Notes under the pieces: model-generated
Databases searched by the model: none
What the model saw: the letters and a program-made list of their open reading frames with translations, nothing else
What the model was told of the DNA's origin: nothing
Source of the DNA: Myxococcota bacterium
GTDB lineage: Bacteria > Myxococcota_A > UBA796
Length of the DNA: 64,000 nt
Reading direction: 5' to 3'
Assembly (NCBI GenBank): GCA_029251165.1
Contig: JAQXDW010000074.1
Location: 124,001-188,000 of the forward strand
Part shown: piece after piece, positions 43,288-52,260 of the stretch
Numbering within the stretch: the stretch's first letter is position 1
Layout: every line of letters starts with the position of its first letter
Position numbers and translations under genes: made by a program

Positions 43288-46200
43288 ATGATCATCTCCC
43301 TGCTTGCCTCGACCATGCTTTCGGGAGTTGCACAGGCTGCTGACTACCCTGATGCAGCGTATTCGCTAGCGCTCGACGAGTACAACGTCCACACCCTCGA
43401 CTACCGCTTCCCAAGCGGACTGCGCATCCTCTTCCAGGAAGACAACACGCAGCCCATTGTCTCCATCACCAACTGGTTCGATCGTGGGTCGATCTACGAT
43501 GGTGTCAACGAGCACGGTGATTCAACCGAGGGCATCGCTCACGCTGTTGAGCACCTCGCCTTCCGGGCCAAGCATGGTGATCTGCCCAAGAACTGGGACG
43601 TGATCAATCAGCTCGGTGGAATCCTGAATGCCTCCACCAGCCGAGAGTGGACCAACTACATGACCGTCGCGCCGGTCGACTCTGCCATCCCGCTGCTCCG
43701 CATTGAGGCACTGAGGCTTGCGGACGGTGTGGCAGGAGTCACCGCCGAGGACATCGAGGCGGAGAAGAGCATCGTCCGCAACGAGCTGCGCATGGGCTAC
43801 GAGTCTGGCGCCAACGGCTCTGCGGCCATCCGGACCGCGTTCGTGCATGTGCCGAAGCTGCTCTACCCCGACGGGCACCCCTACGAGAACACCACCATCG
43901 GCTCGCACGACACCATCAGCAACATCACCCTCGAGGCGGTGCAGCGGTACGTCAGCGAGAACTATCGCCCAGAGTACTCCACCATCGTGATGGTTGGTGC
44001 CCTCGACATCAACGGCGACTCCTTCCTCACGGATCCGGAGAGCGGAGAGTTCATCCTGGACGACAACGGCGAAAAGATCGCCGCTGCTATCCCGCCGTTC
44101 CTGATGATCATGGAGGCATTCAAGGGCATCGAGGACCTCCTGATGGCACCGGAGGATGCTGAGAAGTACACCGCCATCACAGACCCTGAGGAGCGCCACA
44201 TGTTCCTCGAGGGCTGGTTCCCGAGCCTCCAGGCACACCTCCAGTCCACGGCTGAGACCGCGGCACCTCCTCGTGTTGACTGTGACAACCGGGAGGAGCC
44301 TCCGTCGCCTCGGGTGCCCTACTACGAGAACCGGTCGGACCTCTTGAAGGTCTCCGGAATGGTGGACAACCCCACTGCAATTGCAGCCTGGACCATGCCC
44401 AGCGGCTACTGCGACGACGACACCCTCAAGTCGATCTCCGCGAACATGCTGGGCAACTACATCATGCAGACCCTGGATCCGGAGTACAACCCGTTCGCTC
44501 AGGAGCAGGAGATCGAGAACTTCGGCTGCTTTGCTGATGTCGACAAGCGCTCGACCATCGTCATGTGCATGGTCGAGGTCGGCTCCATCTCCAGCCTGAC
44601 CGCTGAGCGGACGCTCGATAAGATCGGCGATGCCCTCTACATGCAGTGGCAGCCCATCGATCAGATCTCCCGGCCGTTCATCGATGCCTCGTTCGCTGAG
44701 GCTCGTCTCAGCTTCATGAGCGACATCCTGGGCATGACCGACAACGTTGCTTCCCTCTGGGGCCGAGCGACCTTCGTCAGCCAGCACACCCACTACACCG
44801 GCTCTCCTGCCTTCTTCTCTGACACCATCAACTCGTACAACCAGGTGCAGTTCGAGCCCATTCGGGAGCTCGCGCAGAAGTACCTGACCCGCGAGCGCAT
44901 GGTCGGAATGATCATCGAGCCGATCGATGAAGAAGAGCGCGAGCGCCTCGAGGCCAGCGCGAGCGAGGCAGACAAGGAGAACGAGGTCGCAAGTGATCAC
45001 CGGGCCAAGGATGACCGCAGCCGCCAGCTGTTCGATCCGGAGTCCCTGACCCCCGAGGTCATCGAGGCTGTCGCGGTCGTTCCGGATTCCGAAGCGATTC
45101 ATCAGTTCACCCTCGACAACGGACTCCTGGTCTCGATCATGAACCACGGCGAGGCGCCGCTGGTGAAGATTGGCCTGGAGGTCGTCGGCAGCAACAGCAC
45201 TTCACCGGTCTACGGCATGAACAGCCTTGCTGAGGCGCTGTACTCCACCGCCAAGGGAAGTCGCCAGGACAGCGAGGAGAACCCGCTGGCGATCGCTGGT
45301 GGTGTCTACCGCAGCGGCAACATGATCTACGCCTCTGGAAGCTCTGGCAACCTCGAAGCCCTCATGCACAAGACCCGTCGGTACCTTGAAGACTACGACT
45401 GGCAGATGGCCTCCAAGGCTCAGACCATCAAGAAGTGGAAGGGGGGCGTGCTCGGTGCTGGCAAGAAGCCAGAGAACTGGGCCTCCCGTCTTCGTTCAGA
45501 GCGCCTGTTCCCTGACCATGTCTACGGCAACTGGATGAACCGGGACGACTATCAGGCCCTCTCGGAGGCTGGCTCGCTCAGCGCGCTCAAGGAGTGGACG
45601 GCCACCAAGTGGCAGCCCGCCAACGCGCACCTCGTCATCGTCGGTAAGATCGATGACGTTGAGGCTGCTGAGACCCTCGCACGTGGCTTCTTCGACGGCT
45701 GGCAGTATGAGGGCTCGGGCACTCCGGGGCAGATCACAGAGCCCGGTGCACCCACCGGCCAGCCGGATCGCCAGGTCTTGCTGTTCGACAAGCCGATCGC
45801 TACCCAGTCCAAGGTCCAGCTCTCCTGTCAGATCACGAAGGAGAACGCACTGGACGGTGCCCGCGCTTCGGTTCTCGGTGAGGCCCTGACCTTCCTCGCC
45901 TTCGAGCGCCTTCGCGAAGAGAAGGGGCTGACCTACGGAGCCTACGCCTACCCTCGGATGTTCGACGGTGATGCTGCTGAGCTCATCATCGCCTCGGTCA
46001 TCCAGAACAACGGCGTGAGCATCGGTGTTCAGACCATGTTTGACCTGGTCTCAGAGGCCACCAACTCTGAGCTGTCTGACGACTTCATCGCCACGAACAA
46101 GTGGAATGTTGCTCGCACCATGGTGACCGGTCAGCAGTCTGGTGACCAGATGCTCTCCACCCTGCTGCGCCCAGGACGGAACAACATCAGCTACTACGAT

Positions 46201-46494
46201 GCGTACCCCAGTGCACTGGCCAGCGTCTCCGCAGCGTCCATCTCTGAGCTGATGGAGCCCTGCCTCGGCCATGAGATCGTCACGGTCGTTGGCCCTGTCG
46301 ACCAGATCACGCCCCAGCTCGATGATGCCGGCATCGCCTACGAGGTCATCGACTGGGAGGGACTGTACGAGGCTCAGCTCAACAAGAAGGAGCTGAAGAA
46401 GTACCGCAAGGCCAAGGTCAAGGCTGAGAAGAAGGCCGCCGCCGCTGCTGAGAAGGCCGCTGCGGAGACGGCTGCTGCGGAGACGGCTGAGTAG
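43288..46494 (+). CDS. Large M16-family zinc metallopeptidase
   Basis: A 1068-residue two-lobed peptidase of the pitrilysin/insulinase family with N-terminal signal MIISLLASTMLSGVAQA, so periplasmic. The inverted zinc motif HxxEH is intact in GIAHAVEHLAFRAKHGD, and the third ligand is a downstream Glu in EAEKSIVRNELRMG. The C-terminal half (from about residue 620) is the second M16 lobe and carries the R/Y region EEKGLTYGAYAYPR near 890. The tail is Lys/Ala/Glu-rich. AGGAG nine bases upstream supports the ATG at 43288. It may degrade peptides entering the periplasm, consistent with the peptide importer elsewhere in the window. Confidence 0.9.
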   Translation: MIISLLASTMLSGVAQAADYPDAAYSLALDEYNVHTLDYRFPSGLRILFQEDNTQPIVSITNWFDRGSIYDGVNEHGDSTEGIAHAVEHLAFRAKHGDLPKNWDVINQLGGILNASTSREWTNYMTVAPVDSAIPLLRIEALRLADGVAGVTAEDIEAEKSIVRNELRMGYESGANGSAAIRTAFVHVPKLLYPDGHPYENTTIGSHDTISNITLEAVQRYVSENYRPEYSTIVMVGALDINGDSFLTDPESGEFILDDNGEKIAAAIPPFLMIMEAFKGIEDLLMAPEDAEKYTAITDPEERHMFLEGWFPSLQAHLQSTAETAAPPRVDCDNREEPPSPRVPYYENRSDLLKVSGMVDNPTAIAAWTMPSGYCDDDTLKSISANMLGNYIMQTLDPEYNPFAQEQEIENFGCFADVDKRSTIVMCMVEVGSISSLTAERTLDKIGDALYMQWQPIDQISRPFIDASFAEARLSFMSDILGMTDNVASLWGRATFVSQHTHYTGSPAFFSDTINSYNQVQFEPIRELAQKYLTRERMVGMIIEPIDEEERERLEASASEADKENEVASDHRAKDDRSRQLFDPESLTPEVIEAVAVVPDSEAIHQFTLDNGLLVSIMNHGEAPLVKIGLEVVGSNSTSPVYGMNSLAEALYSTAKGSRQDSEENPLAIAGGVYRSGNMIYASGSSGNLEALMHKTRRYLEDYDWQMASKAQTIKKWKGGVLGAGKKPENWASRLRSERLFPDHVYGNWMNRDDYQALSEAGSLSALKEWTATKWQPANAHLVIVGKIDDVEAAETLARGFFDGWQYEGSGTPGQITEPGAPTGQPDRQVLLFDKPIATQSKVQLSCQITKENALDGARASVLGEALTFLAFERLREEKGLTYGAYAYPRMFDGDAAELIIASVIQNNGVSIGVQTMFDLVSEATNSELSDDFIATNKWNVARTMVTGQQSGDQMLSTLLRPGRNNISYYDAYPSALASVSAASISELMEPCLGHEIVTVVGPVDQITPQLDDAGIAYEVIDWEGLYEAQLNKKELKKYRKAKVKAEKKAAAAAEKAAAETAAAETAE

Positions 46495-46522
46495 TCATCG
46501 GACCCTGTCAGTCCAAACAACA

Positions 46523-46560
46523 ACGCGCCGGCAGGGAGACCTGCCGGCGCGTCTTCTTTT
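46523..46560. terminator. Terminator between M16 peptidase and DnaK-like gene
   Basis: A perfect 13-bp stem (46523-46535 with 46540-46552) with a GAGA tetraloop, followed by cttcttttg. It sits between converging stops. Confidence 0.92.
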
Positions 46561-46586
46561 GTCTGCCCGCTTCAGCGGACAAGACC

Positions 46587-48386
46587 TCAGCTGTTGCTCA
46601 GCCGGTGCTCGAGGTGGGTGTGATACCGGGAGATGTAGGTGAGCAGCTCGTTGAGCTTCTTGCGATCTTGAGACTTGATGAGCGCCATTCGGCCACGCTT
46701 GAGGGCCTGCTCGACCTCGAAGATGTCCTTCTTGTGGAGGCGTGGCTTGTTCTCGCGCAGCAGCTCTTCCAGCGCGACGAGCTTTCGCTCCACCTGGTCG
46801 CGGAGTCCCTTGAGCGCTTTGTCGAGGTCCGTCTTGGCCTCCGCAGCGTCGGCTTCTTCCTTCATCCGATCGATCTCGACCTTGGAGAGCCCGGTCGGCG
46901 CCTCGATGGTGATCTTCTCGGTGATTCCGGTGCGGAGATCCTCAGCGGTGACGTTGACGATGCCGTTGGTGTCGATGGAGAACTGCACCTGAATGCGCGG
47001 CGCACCGCGCGATGAGGGCTGAATGTTGGTCAGCTCAAACTCACCAAGAGAGACGTTGTCTTTGGCCATGGGCCGCTCGCCCTGGAGGACGTGGACCTTC
47101 ACCGTCTTCTGGTTGTCGATAACGGTGGAGACCAGCTGGGTCTTCTGTGTGGGGATGGTGGTGTTCTTTTCGATGAGCTTTGCAAAGCGCCGGCCCTGAA
47201 CTTCAATTCCCAGTGAGAAGTTCGTGACGTCGAGGAGGGTGACCGCCTTGACCTCTCCTTCTAAAATTCCAGCATTGATCGCTGCGCCGACTGCGACAAC
47301 CTCGTCAGGGTTGAAGCCCTTGTTGAGGTTGCGTCTGAACAAGCCCTGGACGAGCTCCTGCACCCGGGGAATGCGACTCGACCCTCCGACCATGATGATC
47401 TCGTCGAGATCTCCTGGACGCAGGCCAGCGTCTTTCATGGCCTGCTTGCACTCATTGACCGTCTCTTGAAAGTGCGACTCTGTGAGTCGCTCGAAGGTTG
47501 CGCGGGTGAGTGCAGTCTGGAGGTGGCGGGGACCGGAGGAGTCCGCGACAAGGAAGGGGAGGTGAATCTCGGTGGTTGTCGCGGTGGACAGCTCCAGCTT
47601 TGCGCGCTCGGCAGCATCCCTCAGGCGCTGCATGACGATCGCATCGTTGGAGACGTCGAGGTCGTTCTCCTCCTGGAAGCGCTGGACAAGCCACTCAACG
47701 ATGCGGCGATCAAGGTCGGCACCGCCGAGTGCGTTGTTGCCACGGGTCGCGAGGACCTCTGCGACATCGCGATCGACCTCGAGGAGGGAGATGTCGAAGG
47801 TGCCACCGCCGAAGTCATAGACTGCGATGGTGCTTCGGCGCTTGCGCTCGTGGACGTAGGCCAGGGCAGCAGCAGTGGGCTCGTTGATGATGCGCAGGCA
47901 GTCCAGACCCGCGATGGTCGCGGCATCGCGGGTGGCCTGACGCTGAGAGTCCGTGAAGTAGGCTGGGACAGTGATCACCGCTTCAGTGACCGACTCTCCG
48001 AGGTGATCCTCTGCGGAGCGACGAAGCTTCTGGAGGACCATCGCCGAGATCTCTTGGGGAGTATAGACCCGCCCCTCGATCTCAACACCGCAGTCTCCCG
48101 AGGCGGTCTCGGCGATCAGATAGTTGACCGCCTGCTGCTCCCTCCGAGAGTCACGGTATTTTTTCCCCATAAACCGCTTGATGGAGTGAATCGTCGCCAG
48201 TGGATTGATCAACATCTGCCGCTTTGCGACATCGCCGACGAAGCGCTCTCCGTTTCGTGAAAATCCGACCACCGATGGGGTTACACGGCCGCCCTCTTCG
48301 TTGATGATCACCCGTGGCTCAGCTCGATCCATATATGCACAGACCGAATTGGTTGTTCCGAGGTCGATACCAATGATCTTGCCCAT
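46587..48386 (-). CDS. dnaK: DnaK/Hsp70-family chaperone
   Basis: A 599-residue Hsp70. The ATPase domain shows IIGIDLGTTNSVCAYM, INEPTAAALAYV, VYDFGGGTFDISLL and MVGGSSRIPRVQEL. The substrate-binding domain has NFSLGIEVQGRRFAKLI and GVKVHVLQGERP-like segments, then FSIDTNGIVNVTAED. The lid is short and lacks the Gly-rich tail and the EEVD-like end, so it is about 40 residues below a typical DnaK. The frame is open upstream, but MGKIIG with GGAGAG upstream is the obvious start. No grpE or dnaJ adjoins, so it may be a paralogue rather than the main chaperone. Confidence 0.9.
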   Translation of the reverse strand: MGKIIGIDLGTTNSVCAYMDRAEPRVIINEEGGRVTPSVVGFSRNGERFVGDVAKRQMLINPLATIHSIKRFMGKKYRDSRREQQAVNYLIAETASGDCGVEIEGRVYTPQEISAMVLQKLRRSAEDHLGESVTEAVITVPAYFTDSQRQATRDAATIAGLDCLRIINEPTAAALAYVHERKRRSTIAVYDFGGGTFDISLLEVDRDVAEVLATRGNNALGGADLDRRIVEWLVQRFQEENDLDVSNDAIVMQRLRDAAERAKLELSTATTTEIHLPFLVADSSGPRHLQTALTRATFERLTESHFQETVNECKQAMKDAGLRPGDLDEIIMVGGSSRIPRVQELVQGLFRRNLNKGFNPDEVVAVGAAINAGILEGEVKAVTLLDVTNFSLGIEVQGRRFAKLIEKNTTIPTQKTQLVSTVIDNQKTVKVHVLQGERPMAKDNVSLGEFELTNIQPSSRGAPRIQVQFSIDTNGIVNVTAEDLRTGITEKITIEAPTGLSKVEIDRMKEEADAAEAKTDLDKALKGLRDQVERKLVALEELLRENKPRLHKKDIFEVEQALKRGRMALIKSQDRKKLNELLTYISRYHTHLEHRLSNS

Positions 48387-48500
48387 GTTCTCTCCAGGAG
48401 GGGCTAAAGGTATCAGAATTGGCCACATCTCTGTCTGTCCAGAGCGAGGTTTGGTACCTTTTAAACTATATATCAGTGTCTGGTATACATCATGTGGATG

Positions 48501-48584
48501 TGCCCGGGGCCGGGCTCGAACCGGCACTCCCATACGGGAAGAGGCTTTTAAGGCCCCTGTGTCTACCCATTCCACCACCCGGGC
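48501..48584 (-). tRNA. tRNA-Leu (TAA anticodon)
   Basis: An 84-base class II tRNA. Acceptor GCCCGGG pairs with CCCGGGC, the anticodon loop CTTAAAA gives TAA, a long variable arm is present, and the T-loop is GGTTCGAGCCC. CCA is not encoded (CAT follows the discriminator). It lies between the DnaK-like gene and its likely promoter, on the same strand. Confidence 0.95.
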
Positions 48585-48593
48585 ATACCAGGA

Positions 48594-48623
48594 CTACTAA
48601 ACCCCAAGGTCGCATTGGGTCAA
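48594..48623 (-). promoter_or_regulatory. Putative promoter of tRNA-Leu
   Basis: On the minus strand TTGACC (48623-48618) and TAGTAG (48599-48594) with an 18-base spacer, ending about 10 bases before the tRNA 5-prime end. It overlaps the possible upstream start of the opposite gene. Confidence 0.5.
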
Positions 48624-48652
48624 GCATGATAGCCACAACTCTGGAGGACGTG

Positions 48653-49483
48653 ATGATTGGCTGGGTCGTCCTTGGGATTGGTGGCTCCTGCTGGCAGCGC
48701 CAGGTCGACGGTCACAGTGCCGCGGATCCGTACATCACTCAGGGCGATCGCTTCTACATGCAGCGGTCTGATCCAGAGAAGCTCGATCAGGCCATCCAGG
48801 CATGGCAGGATGGCCTCCTGGTCGTGCCAGAGGATGTGACCCTGCTCTCACGTCTCGCACAGGCCTACACCACCCGCGCGCTGTCGAATCCTGATCACAG
48901 CCCCGATGGCTTCATCGTTGCGCGCGAGCACGGCATCCGCTGCCTCAAGACCGACACCTTCCTCGCCGGCGTCGCACAGACGTACGGCGGGCGCCTCGTA
49001 CCGCGCGCGCTGCGTACGGTTGATGTCACGCTCATCGACTGCTTGATCTGGACTTCGATTTCGTGGAGCCGCTGGCTTCAGCTCCACGGCGCTGCTGGTG
49101 CATCCTTGGATCTGGAGATTGTCGCGTCTCTGGCAGAAAAAGCCGTAGAGCTCAGCGCCGATCACGATCGGGGGCGGCCCCTTCATGCGCTTGGTCTCGC
49201 GCTCTCCTTACCGCCGGCTCCGCTTGGTCCGGATCTGGATGCTGCGGAGGCTGCGTTGTCTGCAGCCCTGGAGGCGTCGCCAGACCGGTGGTGGATCGAG
49301 GTCGATCTCGCGGAGATGATCTACGCCCCCACCGATCAGACGGAGAACGTCCACGCGCTCCTGTCAGCGGTCACCGCGCGTAGCCCAGATGCCTACCCGC
49401 AGGAGTTTCTGGAGAACCGCGCAGCGATCAGCCATGCTGAGCAGCTCCTCAGCACAGGCTCATCGAGCGGCTGGAAGCCATAG
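48653..49483 (+). CDS. TPR-like lipoprotein, unknown function
   Basis: A 276-residue protein. GGAGG at 48643-48647 fits the ATG at 48653, giving MIGWVVLGIGGSC, a lipobox at 13 with no basic residue; an earlier ATG at 48626 has no SD. The rest resembles TPR-type helices (DQAIQAWQDGLLVVPEDVTL, AEAALSAALEASPDRWWIEV). Similar in style to the TPR lipoprotein at 8592 but not clearly homologous. A hairpin follows the stop. Confidence 0.65.
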   Translation: MIGWVVLGIGGSCWQRQVDGHSAADPYITQGDRFYMQRSDPEKLDQAIQAWQDGLLVVPEDVTLLSRLAQAYTTRALSNPDHSPDGFIVAREHGIRCLKTDTFLAGVAQTYGGRLVPRALRTVDVTLIDCLIWTSISWSRWLQLHGAAGASLDLEIVASLAEKAVELSADHDRGRPLHALGLALSLPPAPLGPDLDAAEAALSAALEASPDRWWIEVDLAEMIYAPTDQTENVHALLSAVTARSPDAYPQEFLENRAAISHAEQLLSTGSSSGWKP

Positions 49484-49528
49484 CAGCCTGAGGTCATGAG
49501 GCATCGAGGGATGCAACAGACGCGAAAC

Positions 49529-49552
49529 GCCGCTGGAGGTGACTCCAGCGGC
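49529..49552. terminator. Hairpin between lipoprotein gene and rpsU
   Basis: gccgctgga (49529-49537) pairs perfectly with tccagcggc (49544-49552), loop ggtgac. It lies between convergent genes. No strong T-tract, so terminator status is probable rather than certain. Confidence 0.6.
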
Positions 49553-49613
49553 TCAGAGAGATCGCTTCTAAGCGCTGATGAAAGCCCACATGGAGCCAAC
49601 TCAGCACAGCCGA

Positions 49614-49841
49614 CTAACGACGACGGTTGCCGCCGCCGCGAGCCTTCTTGATGGCCCGACGCATCGCCTTGCGACGACGCTTCTCGGCGAGGCGCTGCTT
49701 GAGGCGGCGCTTCTCACCCGGCTTGAGGTAGAAGCTGTTCTTCTTGATGTCCTTGCGGATGCCCTCGCGCTCCACCTTCCGGCGGAAACGGCGCATGGCC
49801 TTATCAAAAGGCTCGTTCTCACGGACAGTGACGAGGATCAA
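49614..49841 (-). CDS. rpsU: Small ribosomal subunit protein bS21
   Basis: A 75-residue basic protein with the bS21 signature: NEPFDKAMRRFRRKVERE, then the helical KKNSFYLKPGEKRRLK and a Lys/Arg-rich tail ending in GGGNRRR. It binds the 30S subunit near the 3-prime end of 16S rRNA and affects start-codon selection. A promoter and a leader hairpin are visible upstream. Confidence 0.95.
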   Translation of the reverse strand: MILVTVRENEPFDKAMRRFRRKVEREGIRKDIKKNSFYLKPGEKRRLKQRLAEKRRRKAMRRAIKKARGGGNRRR

Positions 49842-49861
49842 GGGAGGCTCCGGTAAGCTAT

Positions 49862-49882
49862 TGCCCGGCGGATGGCCGGGCA
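49862..49882 (-). other. Leader hairpin upstream of rpsU
   Basis: tgcccggc (49862-49869) pairs with gccgggca (49875-49882) around a five-base loop, within the predicted 5-prime leader, about 20 bases before the start codon. It could influence translation initiation. Confidence 0.45.
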
Positions 49883-49904
49883 GGTTTGGGATCTGAAGAC
49901 TTCC

Positions 49905-49933
49905 CTATTAGCCGACCACATTAAGCCTGACAA
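49905..49933 (-). promoter_or_regulatory. Sigma-70-type promoter for rpsU
   Basis: On the minus strand TTGTCA (49933-49928), a 17-base spacer and TAATAG (49910-49905), about 65 bases before the rpsU ATG. The spacing is ideal and the -10 differs from TATAAT at a few positions. Confidence 0.65.
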
Positions 49934-50010
49934 CCGACCCGGTATGAAAACGGACACCGACCCGACATATCATCTCTATTGTGTGTCGCGGGGGCCTCGA
50001 TGGTCTCTGT

Positions 50011-50736
50011 TCAGAACGTCGCTCCGACCGCAGTGCCGACGTAGAGAAGGTTGTGGAGTCCTCCCTCCAGTCGGATGTGCGCGCGGTCTGCGAAGTTGAC
50101 CTTCACGCTGGCCTGCAGATCGAGGACCGGCAGGACACCGGGGACGCGGGTGTTTGAGTCCGCAGCGCATGCGCTGTAGCGGTCGTATGCAGCGGCCTCT
50201 GGCAGGCAGCCGACGTCGGTGTTTTCGGGATCGCCGCCTGGGTTCCACTCGATGAGCTCGCCGGTCATGAACGCCACGCCGAGCCCACCACCGAGCATCA
50301 GGCTCATCCAGACGTCAGCATCCGGGTTGGTGACGGGCAGCTCGCGGCCGCCGTTGGCGCCCAGCAGGATCGCACCGAAGCCATCGGGCTTGACCCAGTT
50401 GCCGTCGTCGTGGTTGACGTTGCCGTCTTCCACATCGTCCCAGTAGCCCTCATCGATCTGGTTTCCCATCCACTCGACGTAGAAGATCCAGTTGACCGGC
50501 TCTGGCTTGAGCACGAACTCCAGACCCACAACGTAGGCCCGAATCGATGGACGCTTGTAGGGGTTTGCGCCGGCATCGTCCTCGTCGAAGTACCAGATGT
50601 CGAGGACAGAATCAGGAACCGTCAGGCTGCGATAGCGGAAGTTCGTCTCCATCTTCGCGGCCCTACGTGAGGTGGTGCCAGGGGGCTCTTCCTCGGCTGA
50701 GGCGAGGTTGGTCATCAAGAGGATGGTGTGCAGCAT
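50011..50736 (-). CDS. Predicted outer-membrane protein
   Basis: A 241-residue exported protein with short signal MLHTILLMTNLASAEE (no Lys/Arg). Alternating hydrophobic strands with aromatic ends (VNWIFYVEWMGNQIDEGYW, VWMSLMLGGGLGVAFMTG, VLPVLDLQASVKVNF) suggest a beta-barrel of about eight strands. The C-terminal residue is Phe, as is typical of barrel proteins handled by BamA. Two cysteines occur in a loop. Ligand unknown; no family recognised. Confidence 0.65.
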   Translation of the reverse strand: MLHTILLMTNLASAEEEPPGTTSRRAAKMETNFRYRSLTVPDSVLDIWYFDEDDAGANPYKRPSIRAYVVGLEFVLKPEPVNWIFYVEWMGNQIDEGYWDDVEDGNVNHDDGNWVKPDGFGAILLGANGGRELPVTNPDADVWMSLMLGGGLGVAFMTGELIEWNPGGDPENTDVGCLPEAAAYDRYSACAADSNTRVPGVLPVLDLQASVKVNFADRAHIRLEGGLHNLLYVGTAVGATF

Positions 50737-50818
50737 TGAGGCCTCTTCATTGTACAGATTTTGCCGGATTGTCCCGGCTGCCCAGCTTACTGTCAAGCAC
50801 TGAGGTTAGTCTCTGGGT

Positions 50819-51265
50819 GTGATTGGGCGGCTCATCCTGGTTCTGTTGATTCTGTCGGGGTGCCACCTGGGGCATCCTCCGCCATCGGCTCGGTTCACTC
50901 TCGGCCCCTTCTCGACGCTGGCTGCTGAGCCTGGACTCGATGAGTCTGTCCGACGCCACCTCACCGCTGCGCTGGCCCGCAGGGAAGCACTGGGGCAGGG
51001 GAGCACGGTCGCGGTCTCTGTTCTCGATGCGGATACTGGACTGGTCGCATCGAGCAGCGTGCGCGTTGTCTATGAGGCTCGCTTGTCGCTCTCCGTGGTG
51101 CTCACGGGACCAGCGCCGCGCCAGGTTGTCCTCAGCGGACGGCGGACCTACCAGGCTGCGAGTCCGCTGGCGGCGAGTGCTGCTCGTGCTGCTGCGTTTG
51201 ATGTGCTCGCGAAAGAATTGATGTCCGACGCGGCGGACTGGCTGCTGTTATCGGAACAACCATGA
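50819..51265 (+). CDS. lptE: LptE-like LPS-assembly lipoprotein
   Basis: A 148-residue lipoprotein with signal MIGRLILVLLILSGC and a lipobox Cys at 15. The mature part has the LptE-like pattern of VAVSVLDADTG, SSVRVVYEARLSLSVVL and YQAASPLAASAARAAAF-type sequence. LptE plugs the LptD barrel in the outer membrane during LPS insertion. The identification rests strongly on position: lptE directly before holA is a classic arrangement, and here they overlap by ATGA. The start is a GTG at 50819. Confidence 0.75.
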   Translation: MIGRLILVLLILSGCHLGHPPPSARFTLGPFSTLAAEPGLDESVRRHLTAALARREALGQGSTVAVSVLDADTGLVASSSVRVVYEARLSLSVVLTGPAPRQVVLSGRRTYQAASPLAASAARAAAFDVLAKELMSDAADWLLLSEQP

Positions 51266-52215
51266 GCCTCGATCCTGCCCTTCCGGTCCACCTCATCCTC
51301 GGCGACGAGCGACTGCTCGTAGACCGGGCCCTCTCCGCGCTGGTTGAGGCCGCCCTCGGCGGACCAACCTCAGGCTTCAATTACTCCTCTTACCTCGCCG
51401 GAGAGACTCCGCTCGCCGCGATGTCTACTGCGCGAACGGTTCCGATGATGGTTCGCCGACAGGTGGTTCTCATTCGAGAGTTTGAGAACGCCAACAAGGA
51501 ACTGTGCGGTGCTGTCCTCGAGTACCTTGGCTCTCCGAGCGACTCCACCCTCCTCGTCCTCACGGGGCGCAAGCTTCCGCCCTCTGGCGGCAAGATCAAC
51601 AACCTCGCGAAGAAGATCGGTGCGGTCAGTCGGTTCAAGGCGGGCTCCCAGAAGCCGGTGCCGTTCGCGACGGACTATGCCCGCAGTCAGGGCTGCCGTC
51701 TCGACAATTCAGGTGCCCGGATGCTCGTGCAGCTGGTCGGCTCTGATCTCGGCGTGCTTCGGTCCGAGATCAACAAGCTCATCTGCTATATCGGCGGCAA
51801 GGGCAGCATTCGCTCTGAGGACGTCGAGGCCATCTGCAGTGTCGTCGCCGAGGCGCGTATCTGGGACCTCACCGATGCCCTCATCAGACGCGACACCGAC
51901 AAGGCAATGGCCGCGACCCACCGGATGTTGGAGGAAGGGCAGGCAAGCCACCGACTGTTGTCCACAGTGACCTGGCAGTTTCGGCAGATCTTGGAGCTTC
52001 AGGACGACCTCCGCAATGGTCGCTCTCCAGGTGGGACGTGGTCTCGAGCGCCCTCCAGTAAGATCCAGGCTGCCCAGCGCCTCCTGCGCAAGCGTCCCCT
52101 GTCCGCCTCTCGGGTGATGCGCTCTCTGGCGGACGCCAACCAGGCGTTCAACCGCTCCCGTGCGGGAGATCGTCGTGTCTTCGAGGGGCTGATTCTCGAG
52201 CTTACCGCCGACTGA
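51262..52215 (+). CDS. holA: DNA polymerase III delta subunit
   Basis: A 317-residue clamp-loader subunit. It has the N-terminal VHLILGDERLLVDRALSAL, a LLVLTGRKLPPSGG-type strand and the helical collar FRQILELQDDLRNG. Delta opens the beta clamp with the gamma complex. Length is slightly short against E. coli (343) but normal for the family. The overlap with lptE and proximity of rpsT match the common lptE-holA-rpsT order. Confidence 0.9.
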   Translation: MSLDPALPVHLILGDERLLVDRALSALVEAALGGPTSGFNYSSYLAGETPLAAMSTARTVPMMVRRQVVLIREFENANKELCGAVLEYLGSPSDSTLLVLTGRKLPPSGGKINNLAKKIGAVSRFKAGSQKPVPFATDYARSQGCRLDNSGARMLVQLVGSDLGVLRSEINKLICYIGGKGSIRSEDVEAICSVVAEARIWDLTDALIRRDTDKAMAATHRMLEEGQASHRLLSTVTWQFRQILELQDDLRNGRSPGGTWSRAPSSKIQAAQRLLRKRPLSASRVMRSLADANQAFNRSRAGDRRVFEGLILELTAD

Positions 52216-52260
52216 TTCTCGATGAGCCTGCTGCCGGCGCGGCGACTGCCCTTGGGGTGC

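Noticed and set aside
43522-45147. Long 541-codon minus-strand frame
   Set aside because: Antisense of the M16 peptidase; high GC makes reverse frames open. The sense frame has a complete peptidase fold.
48419-48652. Extended N-terminus for the TPR-like lipoprotein
   Set aside because: It would read through the tRNA-Leu gene antisense; the SD and signal at 48653 explain the start.
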